44,619 nucleotides of DNA from an uncultured Alphaproteobacteria bacterium (GCA_905480575.1 CAJQQZ010000043.1:1-44619), one strand, 5' to 3'; shown: positions 17,546-26,328, counted from the stretch's first letter. Numbers and translations are program-made. Notes: generated by a model from the letters alone, not told the origin.

Positions 17546-17872
17546 ATGGTTTCGCTAAACGATAGAGAGCGCGCTTTTGAGGCTAAGTATGCCAACGATC
17601 AAGAAGCACAGTTCAAGTTGACGGCTCGCCGCAATCGAATCTTCGCAGAGTGGGCGGCACCCAAGCTGGGCATCGCAGGCGATGATCGAGAGGCCTATAG
17701 TGATTCTGTAATTGTGTCGGATTTAGCAGAGCCTGGTAACGGTGACATTCTGAGAAAGGTCAAAGCTGATTTCGAGCAAGCAAGCATAGAGGTAAGGGAA
17801 CAAGAACTCAAAGATCAACTAGATCTGGCGCGCATCGCGGCGCAAGATAAGATTGTATCAAAAGCGGACTAG
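17546..17872 (+). CDS. ATPase inhibitor subunit zeta (DUF1476)
   Basis: A 108-residue protein matching DUF1476: it opens SLNDRERAFEAKYANDQEA, then FKLTARRNRIFAEWAAPKLG and an acidic helix with KVKADFEQA. In Paracoccus and relatives this four-helix protein inserts its N-terminus into F1 and blocks ATP hydrolysis by the ATP synthase. That role is family knowledge. It lies about 3.2 kb from the F0 operon on the same strand, separated by ugd and the MBL gene. The ATG at 17546 is supported by AAAGGA at 17533-17538. Confidence 0.88.
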   Translation: MVSLNDRERAFEAKYANDQEAQFKLTARRNRIFAEWAAPKLGIAGDDREAYSDSVIVSDLAEPGNGDILRKVKADFEQASIEVREQELKDQLDLARIAAQDKIVSKAD

Positions 17873-17888
17873 ATAAAGCTTTCAACGC

Positions 17889-18005
17889 ATGAAGCTTCTC
17901 GCCACATTAACAAGAATCAGCTTGGTCGCCATTTGGCTTGTGGCCTTTTACTTCGGTGCGAGCGTTCTATTTGACTTGTATCAGGAGGGTTTTCTCTTCT
18001 GGTGA
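17889..18005 (+). CDS. Possible 38-residue single-helix membrane peptide
   Basis: An ATG-to-TGA frame encoding MKLLATLTRISLVAIWLVAF followed by a short region ending EGFLFW. It has one strongly hydrophobic helix and a positive N-terminus. It fills the gap between the zeta gene and the secreted Rap1a-like gene. No clear Shine-Dalgarno sequence is visible and no family is recognised, so it may not be translated. Confidence 0.35.
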   Translation: MKLLATLTRISLVAIWLVAFYFGASVLFDLYQEGFLFW

Positions 18006-18067
18006 CCGTTGACTTAGGGAACCAAGTTTGGGAGAGGGAGTAGCGCTCCACAAACAGGCCAAGCCCC

Positions 18068-18442
18068 ATGAAGAAAACTCTCTTATCCTGCACGACGTTG
18101 CTTTTGTTAACTTTCACGACCTCGGCTTCTGCAGAAATGTCGGCCAAGTCGTTTTTTCAGTACAAAGAAAGAGCGAAATACAACGTTGGTGCTCAGAAAT
18201 CGCTAACGATCTACTTGGACGGCGTTGCGGCTGGCGTGAATGCCGCTGAAACTCTCTATTTCCAGAAGTTCGAGCAAGAGCTGCTCTGTCCATCGAAGAC
18301 CCAGGTGATCGACGATGAAGAAGTTTTGGCTGCTCTTGAACGAGAGTACAAAAGCAACAAAGAAGACTACGATAAGCGATTAACGCCAACGGCGTTGGTT
18401 GCCGTTAAGGGATTGATGAAGATCTATCCTTGTAAAGGTTAG
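18068..18442 (+). CDS. Small secreted protein resembling the Rap1a/Tai immunity fold
   Basis: A 124-residue protein with a signal peptide (KKTLLSCTTLLLLTFTTSASA) and a compact helical mature part. The pattern Y-L-x-G-V-x-x-G-V, a Cys at 74 in LLCPSK, and a terminal IYPCKG (Cys122) resembles the Rap1a/Tai immunity-like family, in which such cysteines form a disulfide. Many chromosomal members are not immunity proteins, and no toxin or type VI gene is present here, so no function is assigned. It is 4 nt upstream of the OsmC gene and is probably co-transcribed with it. Confidence 0.5.
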   Translation: MKKTLLSCTTLLLLTFTTSASAEMSAKSFFQYKERAKYNVGAQKSLTIYLDGVAAGVNAAETLYFQKFEQELLCPSKTQVIDDEEVLAALEREYKSNKEDYDKRLTPTALVAVKGLMKIYPCKG

Positions 18443-18446
18443 GTAA

Positions 18447-18914
18447 ATGGACGGCAAAGAACACCATTATGCTCTGACGCTAGTCTGGGACAGCGACGAC
18501 AGTGCCCCGACACACAGCTACTCGTCGTACACCAGGGATCATCAGATCGCTATTGATGGCAAAGAGAGGTTGAATCTCTCTGCGGACGCCGCATTTAAGG
18601 GAAGTGCAGATCTGTGGAACCCTGAAGATCAGCTCGTTTCGGCCCTATCCAGTTGTCATATGTTGACTTACTTGGCTTTGGCGTCCCGAAACAATTTGGT
18701 TGTGCTTGCATACAAGGACCGAGCGAAAGGCATAATGGTACAGGAGGGAAACGGAGGTCGATTTAAAGAAGTAACGCTCCACCCTGAAGTGACATTGGGG
18801 GCCGATTCTGATTTGCACTTAGCAACCAGTCTTCATCATGAAGCCCACGAAGAATGCTTCATTGCCAACTCGGTCAATTTTCCTGTGTACTGCCGACCCA
18901 ATTTCTCAACATGA
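18447..18914 (+). CDS. OsmC/Ohr family peroxide-reducing protein
   Basis: A 155-residue OsmC-fold protein. The two peroxidatic/resolving cysteines are Cys70 in ALSSCHMLTYLALA and Cys137 in HEECFIANSV, the normal spacing for the OsmC/Ohr superfamily. These enzymes reduce organic hydroperoxides using thiols, as homodimers. The N-terminal strand with HYALTLVW and HQIAIDGKERL matches the OsmC sub-branch found in proteobacteria rather than classical Ohr. The exact substrate is not inferable. It ends 4 nt before the stop of the convergent 2OG oxygenase. Confidence 0.87.
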   Translation: MDGKEHHYALTLVWDSDDSAPTHSYSSYTRDHQIAIDGKERLNLSADAAFKGSADLWNPEDQLVSALSSCHMLTYLALASRNNLVVLAYKDRAKGIMVQEGNGGRFKEVTLHPEVTLGADSDLHLATSLHHEAHEECFIANSVNFPVYCRPNFST

Positions 18915-18918
18915 TAAT

Positions 18919-19770
18919 TTAGTCCAATAGGTTATCTGCTCTCAGGCCTTCACGTTCATAGTGAATAGGCAGGACACGGCCATAGAGCTGTTTCGTGCGC
19001 TCGACTGAGCCACACATGCCGGGCTTCTCTACGTATGAGAAAATGCCAACGTATCGCTTTGTTTGGCCTTTGAGCGGTGCAACCCTGTGGAGGGAATAGC
19101 GTCCTTTAAAGAGTTGGAGATCGCCAGGCCCTAGGACAAGTCTTTTGATTTTGTCAGACGTCCCATCCAGCACCCCTGCGACTTCATCAAAGTTCTCATC
19201 CGCGGCGGTTCTGATGGCCGGAGCATATTCAAACTCACCACCCTCATCCGCGTTTTGAAGCGCTAATGTGACGGTGAAATTATTGGTGTCGAAATGCCAA
19301 GGAAACCCTCCGCCTTCTTCGGCCTGATTAATGATAACGTCGGCTAAGGGATCGCCGTAAGGATAGAAGTTTTCCTCCTCTAACACTGACTGCAAGAAGG
19401 CAGAAAGCGGTGCCCATTCGTAAAGGGTTCGCAACAAAGACTCTTCGCCGAAGTAGTCGGCTGGAATGAAAGCGTTGGACCGATCATAGAAACGCCGTTT
19501 GGGATGGCTGGCCGGGAGGCTTGGGTCATCTTGAGAGAAGTAAGCGTTGGTTCGATTGAAGGAACGATAAGCGCCAACCGAAGCTTTGTCAGCCTCATCC
19601 ACAATCAATGGCAGGGCGTCCTCTCGGATGAAATTCTCGAGCACAGCACAACCGTCTTGGTTCAAATCGTTTTGGATTTGCTCAAAGGCTGTATGATAGG
19701 CCGCGCTGCCAGTTTGGTGAATTGGGTACCGATCTAAGTCGACCAAACTGGATACTTGTTCAAAGGACAT
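18919..19770 (-). CDS. 2-oxoglutarate-Fe(II) oxygenase, HalD/ArpA-like
   Basis: Non-heme iron oxygenase of about 283 residues. The iron triad is visible as His159 and Asp161 in FPWHFDTNNFTVTLAL and His228 in YSLHRVAPL; the Arg in KRYVGIFSY would bind 2-oxoglutarate. The sequence resembles the group that includes free-amino-acid halogenases (BesD/HalD). Those enzymes replace the Asp of HxD with Gly to make room for chloride; here Asp is kept, so hydroxylation is the expected reaction. An ATG at 19770 with CAGG upstream is preferred to the GTG at 19776. The substrate is unknown. It is divergent from the ketopantoate-reductase-like gene. Confidence 0.8.
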   Translation of the reverse strand: MSFEQVSSLVDLDRYPIHQTGSAAYHTAFEQIQNDLNQDGCAVLENFIREDALPLIVDEADKASVGAYRSFNRTNAYFSQDDPSLPASHPKRRFYDRSNAFIPADYFGEESLLRTLYEWAPLSAFLQSVLEEENFYPYGDPLADVIINQAEEGGGFPWHFDTNNFTVTLALQNADEGGEFEYAPAIRTAADENFDEVAGVLDGTSDKIKRLVLGPGDLQLFKGRYSLHRVAPLKGQTKRYVGIFSYVEKPGMCGSVERTKQLYGRVLPIHYEREGLRADNLLD

Positions 19771-19879
19771 AAACACCTGCGCGAAGTTTTATTACCTCTT
19801 TGCCTTTATGTGCGAAAAAAGCCTTTGTAAAGTTTCTCGCGATGGGGCTAAGACAAAGAAAAACTAAAGGACGGACTTC

Positions 19880-20800
19880 ATGAAGATCGCAATTTTAGGC
19901 GCAGGAGCCATGGGTTCAATCTACGCCGGTTTGATGGCCGATGCCGGGAACGAAGTCTGGGCGGTTGATTTGTGGCAGGAACATGTTGATGCCATTAACG
20001 CCTCCGGTTTGCGGGTCGAGGGCGTTTCCGGCGACAGGACTGTTAAGACGATCCGGGCGGTAACGGATCCTGCAGAGATCGGCATTTGTGATCTTATCAT
20101 TGTTGCGACCAAGGCTTCTGGGGTGAAACCAGCGGCGCAAAAACTTGCGCCTGCAATTGGCTCCAACACACTGATACTCTCGATCCAAAACGGATTGGGA
20201 GCAGGCGAGTTGATCAAGCAATACCTGGATTCAGACAATATCCTACTTGGGATGGCACAGGGATTTGGTGCCTCGATGAAGGGTCCTGGCCACGCTCATC
20301 ATAACGGCATGGATCTGATCCGCATCGGTGAATTGAACGGCGGAATGACGGACAGGCTTCAGGGGGTTGTCGACCTATGGAACAAGGCCGGGTTTCAAGC
20401 CAAAGGCTTTGCTGACATCAATCAATTAGCCTGGGAAAAGTTCATTTGCAACGTGGCCTTCTCTGCACCCTGTACGGTGTTCGACAGAACAATCGGCGAG
20501 ATGATGGCGGACAGCTATTCATGGACAATCTCCAGGACCTGCGCGGTTGAGGCCTACAACGCCGGTCGTGCCAAAGGTGTGGCGCTGTCCTTCGATGACC
20601 CAGTAGATTATGTCACCAAGTTCGGCAAGAAAATGCCCAAGGCTCGCCCCTCAATGCTGCTGGACCATCACGCCAATCGGAAATCTGAAATCGATTTCAT
20701 AAACGGTATGGTGCCAGTGGTGGCAGCCGAAGTAGGAACAAGCGCACCATACAACGAAGTTGTGACCGCCATTGTCAGAAGCAAAGAAGCCGCGTTCTGA
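19880..20800 (+). CDS. Ketopantoate reductase family oxidoreductase (PanE/ApbA)
   Basis: NADPH-dependent reductase of 306 residues. N-terminal Rossmann motif GAGAMGSIYAGLM, the family-typical VATKASGVKPAAQ and SIQNGLGAGE, and the catalytic Lys187 in WEKFICNVAFS are present. True PanE makes pantoate for coenzyme A; many paralogues in transport or catabolic loci act on other 2-keto acids. This one is followed by a Pr6Pr membrane gene and a TRAP transporter rather than panB or panC, so a catabolic role is possible. The ATG at 19880 has AAGGACGG upstream. Confidence 0.85.
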   Translation: MKIAILGAGAMGSIYAGLMADAGNEVWAVDLWQEHVDAINASGLRVEGVSGDRTVKTIRAVTDPAEIGICDLIIVATKASGVKPAAQKLAPAIGSNTLILSIQNGLGAGELIKQYLDSDNILLGMAQGFGASMKGPGHAHHNGMDLIRIGELNGGMTDRLQGVVDLWNKAGFQAKGFADINQLAWEKFICNVAFSAPCTVFDRTIGEMMADSYSWTISRTCAVEAYNAGRAKGVALSFDDPVDYVTKFGKKMPKARPSMLLDHHANRKSEIDFINGMVPVVAAEVGTSAPYNEVVTAIVRSKEAAF

Positions 20801-20833
20801 AAACCGGGCGAGCCTAGGGGGAAATTTAGGATT

Positions 20834-21454
20834 ATGAAAGATTCGTTGAGATTAATGATTGGGGGCATTGTCCTCTTTGGATTGGGCCTTTCGTTCTATT
20901 CATCGGTGATTGAGACCGAACGCGAGTTTTGGACGGCTCTGGTTCGCCATTTTTCCTTCCTGACCATCATCACAAATTGGTTGATTGTTTTCGCCATGAT
21001 GTTTCCTGTCTTAGCAAAGGACACCAAAGCAGGAGAGTTCTTTGACAGAGCTGGTGTTCAATCGGCAGTCCTCGATTACATCATCATCGTGGCGTTGGGA
21101 TATCATTTTCTGCTCAGTCATCTCTACACATACCAAGGTGCCGATGTGATCAGCAATTTCGTGATTCACTACATCTCTCCATTGCTAACCATAATTGCTT
21201 GGATCTTACTCACAAATAAGAAGGCACTGACGTTCAGTGCCGTACCTGTATGGTTGTTGGCACCGTTGGCATACATGATCTACTGCATCTTGCGTGGAGA
21301 GCTGACCGGGATTTATCCATACGATCTCATCAATGCAGACAAAGTCGGACATGGCGCTGCATTCACGGTTTATGGCGCCTTCTTAGTGGGCTACTCTGCG
21401 ATTGGTTGTTTAATCGTGGCGGTTAGCAAGTTACCGGTTTTTGCGCGAAACTAA
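20834..21454 (+). CDS. Pr6Pr / FAR-17a-AIG1-like integral membrane protein
   Basis: A 206-residue protein with six hydrophobic helices. The order of motifs matches the Pr6Pr family: HFSFLTIITNWLI in helix 2, HYISPLLTIIAW in helix 4, and a PLAYMIYCILRGELTGIYPYD segment with the conserved GxYPY. In related AIG1/ADTRP proteins such residues form a membrane threonine hydrolase for lipid esters, but activity has not been shown for this bacterial branch. Function is unknown here. It starts 33 nt after the upstream gene and could share its transcript. Confidence 0.72.
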   Translation: MKDSLRLMIGGIVLFGLGLSFYSSVIETEREFWTALVRHFSFLTIITNWLIVFAMMFPVLAKDTKAGEFFDRAGVQSAVLDYIIIVALGYHFLLSHLYTYQGADVISNFVIHYISPLLTIIAWILLTNKKALTFSAVPVWLLAPLAYMIYCILRGELTGIYPYDLINADKVGHGAAFTVYGAFLVGYSAIGCLIVAVSKLPVFARN

Positions 21455-21521
21455 CGCTTGTCACGGACAATTAAGGAACTAGCTTTGCTGGCAACTAAAA
21501 CAGAAACCGTGGAGAACACTC

Positions 21522-22478
21522 ATGTCTTTTTTGAAGAAACTGGCTCTTGCTGGATCGATTGCTTTACTACCGTTTGCTGCAGCGCAAGCAGAAACGCGAA
21601 TCACTTATAAGTCAGCGAAAACAACTTCGTCCTACTATCAAATGGCCGTTCAAATTTCCGAGGCCATGAAAGCGGGCTCTGGCGGTGATATCATCGTAAC
21701 TGTAGAAGAAAGCCAGGGCTCCGTTCAAAACGTGAAAGAAGCCGCCGTTCGTCAAGGCAACTATGTCTTCACAACACCGCCCGTATTGGTTCGATTGGCA
21801 CAAGGTGCCAAGGCTATGTTCAAAGACAAGGGCAATCCGAAATACGAAGAAATCAGAGCGCTCTTCCCCATTCCTTCTCTAACTATGCACTTCGTGATGA
21901 GCAACGAGAGTGGGGTTACTGATTTTGCGGGCCTCGAAGGCAAAACCGTTTTGATTGGTAAAGGCTCCTTTGGCGCGAAAGAAGGTGCGAAATACCTCAA
22001 GCTCTTTGGCTTGGAAGGTAAGGTAACCTTGGCAGACGTAGAGTTGTCAAACGCTGGACCTGCATTGAAAAACGGCCAGATCGATGGTTTTGTCACGGCA
22101 GGTTCTTATCCAGCTCCCAACGTGATTGAAGCAGCGGCAAGCACTGGCGTGACCGTTCTTTCGCTGAATGATGAACAGATAGCGCAGACAAAGCGCACAC
22201 GCTTGGTTATCCCAGCTGGTACTTATGCAGGTCAGGACGAGGACATTGTTACAACCTCTTTGCCCGTTGTTGCTTACACGACGACGCAGATGGATGACGA
22301 CACGGCCTATGCGTTGACCAAAACTTACTGGGAGCAGAAGGGCGCGATGGGATCAGCTGCGGCCTGGTGGAATGGCGTATCATTTGACATGTTGTCCAAC
22401 GTGAGCGGTAAAATTCACCCTGGTGCGGTCAAGTTCTACCAAGAGCAAGGCGCGTCTCTGACGGATGCCCACCAGTAA
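21522..22478 (+). CDS. TAXI family TRAP transporter solute-binding protein
   Basis: Periplasmic binding protein of 318 residues with signal peptide ending AAQA-ET. The TAXI pattern is clear: RITYKSAKTTSSYYQMA at the mature N-terminus and a tandem two-lobe fold with GLEGKTVLIGKGSFGAKEGA and NGQIDGFVTAGSYPAPN. TAXI proteins feed fused TRAP permeases with small organic anions. The ligand cannot be told from sequence. The ATG at 21522 follows GTGGAGAAC. Its 3' end overlaps the permease start by 14 nt. Confidence 0.92.
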   Translation: MSFLKKLALAGSIALLPFAAAQAETRITYKSAKTTSSYYQMAVQISEAMKAGSGGDIIVTVEESQGSVQNVKEAAVRQGNYVFTTPPVLVRLAQGAKAMFKDKGNPKYEEIRALFPIPSLTMHFVMSNESGVTDFAGLEGKTVLIGKGSFGAKEGAKYLKLFGLEGKVTLADVELSNAGPALKNGQIDGFVTAGSYPAPNVIEAAASTGVTVLSLNDEQIAQTKRTRLVIPAGTYAGQDEDIVTTSLPVVAYTTTQMDDDTAYALTKTYWEQKGAMGSAAAWWNGVSFDMLSNVSGKIHPGAVKFYQEQGASLTDAHQ

Positions 22479-24261
22479 ACTGAACTCTAATCTTTGGAAA
22501 GCGCTCTGGGTCAGTCTCGGGGCTCTTTCCATCATTTTCCATCTATGGCTCATATTCTCTGGCTTGATCCCTAATTTGATCAGTAGGCCCTTGCACATGG
22601 CTTTGGCTTTGCCGTGGATTCTCATTTTTTCTGCCAAGACAAATCTGCTTCGAACGAGCGGTATTTTTATTTGCGCCCTTGGGATGGCGATCTGCTTTTG
22701 GATTGCTTTAAACGCGGATAGTCTGGGGGATCAATATGGCTATCTAGAGGGCAACCTCCAGGCCTTTATGGCCACGGCGCTTTTGCTGATCGTCCTTGAG
22801 ATGGCGCGAAGAGCGATTGGTTGGCCTTTGCCCTTGGTCGCAGCGCTTGCACTCCTGTATGGTTTGTTTGGCCATTTGGTTCGTGGTGAATTCGGTTACG
22901 CTGGACTGCCTCTGGCCTCATTTTTGGGAACCCTGACCATTGCCGAGGGCGGTGTTTGGGGCAAACTGACGGGTGTATCAGTTTCCATCGTGGCTGTTTT
23001 TGTGATTTTTGGAGCAGTCCTCAACGCAGGCGAAGCCGGGCAGGGATTTATGAACCTAGCGGCTGCTGCCGCTGGCCGGCTGAGAGCGGGGGCAGCAAAG
23101 GTGTCTGTTCTTTCCTCTGCGCTCTTCGGTTCAATCTCCGGTTCAGCATCAGCAAACGTCGCGTCGACAGGCGCGGTGACTTTGCCCGCGATGATCAAGC
23201 TCGGCTATCCGAGGTCACTGGCGGGCGCTGTTGAAGCTGTGGCCTCTTCAGGTGGTCAGATCATGCCACCATTGATGGGGGCGGGCGCTTTCGTCATGGT
23301 AGAGTTAACAGGGGTTCCCTACACCGGAATCATGGCCGCGGCTTTGTTGCCAGCTCTCTTGTTCTTCTTCGCAGTTTGGATCGGCATTGACGCTTTTTCG
23401 ATGCGCTATTCCTTGAAAGGCTTACCCAAGGACGAACGCCCCGCTCTTCGTGCCGTTATCGTGACGGCCTCTTTTTTCCTGGTGCCATTTTCTGTACTTG
23501 TGTGGGGTATGTTTATTGCTGGCTACACGCCCCAATACGCTGCCTGTTTGTCGATTGTCGCAGCCGCTCTCCTTCTATTCTTTGATGCGAACTTGACCTT
23601 TGGTCTCAAACGTACAATGGAGCGGTTAAGTCAGGTTTGTTTAGCGGCAGGCCAACAAATTGCGGTCATCGCCTCCATCATCCTTTGTGCTTCCATCATC
23701 ATTGGTGTGCTGGGAATAACTGGCCTCGGTGTCAAAATCACTTCCCTCATCCTGTCTGGCTCTGGGGGACTTCTTTGGCCCGCCCTTCTTTTGACGGCGC
23801 TGGCTTGTCTGGTCCTGGGTATGGAAGTACCGACGACAGCCGCTTACGTCATTTGTGTTTCGGTGGCCGGGCCAGCCCTAATCGATTTGGGATTGGCTCC
23901 TTTGCAGGCTCATCTCTTCATTTTCTGGTTCGCACTTTTGTCGACCATTACGCCACCGGTTTGCGGTGCCGTTTTTATTGCGGCAGGCATGGTGGGCGAA
24001 AACTGGCTCAAAGTGGCGGCATCCGCTATGGCTTTGGGTGTTGGGCTCTATTTGATACCGCTTGGGATGATTGCTAATCCTTCTTTGATTGGATTGGCAG
24101 AACACCCAGGTTGGGCGGTCTTGAGTGCTGTGAAGGTTGCACTGGGGCTGGCTCTCGTTTCCTTTGGGGTGATTGCACCCAAAAAAGCTGTATTGCGTTG
24201 CCTGGCGGTGGTCAGCGGATTGACGATTCTGTTGTGGCCCTTCTGGCAGGTTTCAACCTAA
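22465..24261 (+). CDS. TRAP transporter fused permease (DctQM-type)
   Basis: A 598-residue inner-membrane permease. The first ~130 residues form the small-subunit-like four helices and the remainder the large DctM-like domain, fused as is usual for TAXI systems. Diagnostic stretches are SALFGSISGSASANVASTG and GGQIMPPLMGAGAFVM, and a repeat of the inverted-topology pattern near GMEVPTTAAYVICVSVAGPAL. Transport is driven by an ion gradient, commonly sodium. It overlaps the TAXI gene by 14 nt in a different frame, consistent with translational coupling. Confidence 0.93.
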   Translation: MPTSKLNSNLWKALWVSLGALSIIFHLWLIFSGLIPNLISRPLHMALALPWILIFSAKTNLLRTSGIFICALGMAICFWIALNADSLGDQYGYLEGNLQAFMATALLLIVLEMARRAIGWPLPLVAALALLYGLFGHLVRGEFGYAGLPLASFLGTLTIAEGGVWGKLTGVSVSIVAVFVIFGAVLNAGEAGQGFMNLAAAAAGRLRAGAAKVSVLSSALFGSISGSASANVASTGAVTLPAMIKLGYPRSLAGAVEAVASSGGQIMPPLMGAGAFVMVELTGVPYTGIMAAALLPALLFFFAVWIGIDAFSMRYSLKGLPKDERPALRAVIVTASFFLVPFSVLVWGMFIAGYTPQYAACLSIVAAALLLFFDANLTFGLKRTMERLSQVCLAAGQQIAVIASIILCASIIIGVLGITGLGVKITSLILSGSGGLLWPALLLTALACLVLGMEVPTTAAYVICVSVAGPALIDLGLAPLQAHLFIFWFALLSTITPPVCGAVFIAAGMVGENWLKVAASAMALGVGLYLIPLGMIANPSLIGLAEHPGWAVLSAVKVALGLALVSFGVIAPKKAVLRCLAVVSGLTILLWPFWQVST

Positions 24262-24288
24262 GCCAAATTGTTGAAGAAAGTTTGAGTG

Positions 24289-24795
24289 ATGGAGATACCC
24301 GTCTTAGAAACCGAGCGATTGACCTTGCGCGAATTTCGTGAGGAAACCGACTTTGAAGCTTATGCAGAATTCTACGGTTCCGAAGAAACCAAGTATTACG
24401 GCGGCCCGCTGGACAGGCGTGATGCTTGGCGGGCCGCCGCCATGATGGGACATTGGATTATTCGAGGTTACGGCGCCTGGGCGGTCGAAGAGAAAGCCAC
24501 CGGTGAGTTTTGCGGTATTGTTGGTCTCTACTATCCAGAAGGTTGGCCAGAGCCTGAGATTACCTGGAGTACAGTGGCAGCCAAACAAGGCCAAGGCTTC
24601 GCGGCTGAGGCGGCGAAACGAGCGAAACGCTATGCTTTTGAGACCTTGGGATGGCAGCAGGTACACAGCTGTATTTCTGCCGAAAACATCCCGTCGATCA
24701 AATTGGCCGAGAAGCTAGGCGCTAGTCTGGAACGTGTCTTAGAGCATCCAACCAAAGGCAAGATACTGATTTATCGCCATTCAAACGAGATCTAA
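24289..24795 (+). CDS. GNAT family N-acetyltransferase (RimJ/RimL type)
   Basis: A 168-residue acetyltransferase opening PVLETERLTLREFREE, typical of the RimJ/RimL branch (Acetyltransf_3). The acetyl-CoA binding part is AAKQGQGFAAEAAKRAKRYA with the Q/RGxG loop, followed by the NIPSIKLAEKLGA segment. The acceptor could be a protein N-terminus or a small amine. A GTG codon directly precedes the ATG at 24289; either could start translation. It lies 27 nt after the TRAP permease stop and ends one base before the convergent C69 gene. Confidence 0.85.
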   Translation: MEIPVLETERLTLREFREETDFEAYAEFYGSEETKYYGGPLDRRDAWRAAAMMGHWIIRGYGAWAVEEKATGEFCGIVGLYYPEGWPEPEITWSTVAAKQGQGFAAEAAKRAKRYAFETLGWQQVHSCISAENIPSIKLAEKLGASLERVLEHPTKGKILIYRHSNEI

Positions 24796-24796
24796 T

Positions 24797-26236
24797 TTAC
24801 CAAATTTGTTCAGCACTCAACGGCTCGCCAGATGCTCTAATGCCATGAAGGGCGCGGGTTCTGGCTTCCAGGCTTGCAGCTAGGGCCTCAACCAGGTCCA
24901 GGCCTTTCAACAGCTCATTGTTGCTGTAGTACGTCAGCAGATCAGTAGCGAGGGAACTTTCTCCTTGGTCCAGTAAGATTTCAGCAGACCGACGAATACC
25001 TTGGTGTTCGCTCAGCAGGCGCTGTTCAACAGCCTCCCAAATCTCGGTGACCTCAGGCAAGAATGCCTCGTGATGTTGACTAATGAGGTAGAGAAGCCTC
25101 TTGCACGATGCCACGGCAGAGCGGGTGGACTCAATCGATTGAGGTACGTCGGAGAGAGAAGAGGTGTCGTTGGTGGAGCTGTGTCTCGTGTCTTCGAATT
25201 TCGACGATTCACCTGTGGTCAGATAGCGGTGCTGACGAAATTCTTCTGGAACAGAGAAGTTGCCCATGAAAACTGGCACAAACGGGGCTGCAATAGCTCC
25301 AATTGGCGTGTGCCAAAGCAGTCTCAATTCATCATGAGCAGGATGGTGGAGAGGCACAACTTGGCCGTAGCCCGCCGTGTCTCCTGTCAGTCGTGATGTT
25401 CTGACCGCCCACATGACATCTTCGATCGAAATTTTTTCAGGCCGAGCGGCACGTGACTTCATCTCCTCTTCAATCCACGCCACGCCAGCCCAGCGAAACT
25501 TGCTGTCGCCATACACTTGGTTGTGGTTGAAGCTATCGTCTTTGACGGGGTCATACCAGCCTTGCTCAATGGCAAATGACAGCAAGTTGGGCGCATACAG
25601 GAAATCTGGATGATCCGGTTGATCCACAGGAATGACGCCAATGTAGCCCGGTCTTGAAGCTCGAATGGAGTCGGCTCCCAGACGTTCAGCCGCCCAAAGG
25701 CCCTGGCTTCCAGCGCTCTCGATGACAACCCAGGCCTCGTCAGGGTCCGCGATCAAATGAGAGTTGCCGCCGTAGGTCGAATAGCCATACTTAGCAATCA
25801 TACGACCAATCAGTTCAACACCTTCGCGGGCTGTCTTTGCTTGCTCAATGACCATACGCGCCAGGTCTGAGTAATTCGGCCCTGTTTGCTCTTTGGACGT
25901 CATATCAATAAGCTCTCGTCGAGAGGTTGACCAGATATCCCGAACGGCCACGCCATACTCGTTCAGCCCCCCATTAGTCAGCGGTGCTGGCACGCCTTTG
26001 TAGTACGAGTAGGAGGTTCTGATAGTACGAAAGGTCTCGGGCGCTTGCGGAATTTTCGTCATGATCCCTGGCATATCGGCTGCCGCTGTGACGCCAATCC
26101 TAATCTTGGTGCCGTCATCGTGGCTCTGTCGAGGCAAGATTTCCAACCAATGACTGGAAGGCTCGTCGCCATAACCACCTAAGTAGGCGATGCCATCTGA
26201 TGTGTGGTTTTTCCCGATATAGATGCCGTAGGACAT
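24797..26236 (-). CDS. C69 (dipeptidase)-type Ntn hydrolase lacking the N-terminal Cys
   Basis: A 479-residue protein with C69/U34 dipeptidase features: GDEPSSHWLEI near residue 24, PLTNGGLNEYGVAVRDIWS, then YGYSTYGGNSHLIADPDEAWVV. In classical C69 dipeptidases the N-terminal Cys, exposed after processing, is the nucleophile. Here the N-terminus is Met-Ser-Tyr-Gly-Ile-Tyr and no Cys is present in the first 80 residues. Ser2 exposed by Met removal could be the nucleophile, or the enzyme has another activity. No signal peptide is visible. The start fits the family because the GIYIGKNHTSDG strand follows at once. It is not clearly in an operon. Confidence 0.8.
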   Translation of the reverse strand: MSYGIYIGKNHTSDGIAYLGGYGDEPSSHWLEILPRQSHDDGTKIRIGVTAAADMPGIMTKIPQAPETFRTIRTSYSYYKGVPAPLTNGGLNEYGVAVRDIWSTSRRELIDMTSKEQTGPNYSDLARMVIEQAKTAREGVELIGRMIAKYGYSTYGGNSHLIADPDEAWVVIESAGSQGLWAAERLGADSIRASRPGYIGVIPVDQPDHPDFLYAPNLLSFAIEQGWYDPVKDDSFNHNQVYGDSKFRWAGVAWIEEEMKSRAARPEKISIEDVMWAVRTSRLTGDTAGYGQVVPLHHPAHDELRLLWHTPIGAIAAPFVPVFMGNFSVPEEFRQHRYLTTGESSKFEDTRHSSTNDTSSLSDVPQSIESTRSAVASCKRLLYLISQHHEAFLPEVTEIWEAVEQRLLSEHQGIRRSAEILLDQGESSLATDLLTYYSNNELLKGLDLVEALAASLEARTRALHGIRASGEPLSAEQIW

Positions 26237-26328
26237 GAGGTCAGTCTTTCACTTAATTGAGAGCCGCTTGCCTTAGGTTAGCGCTCTATGCCATAGAAAG
26301 GAAAGCTAAATTCTTTAAGGAAAAATCA

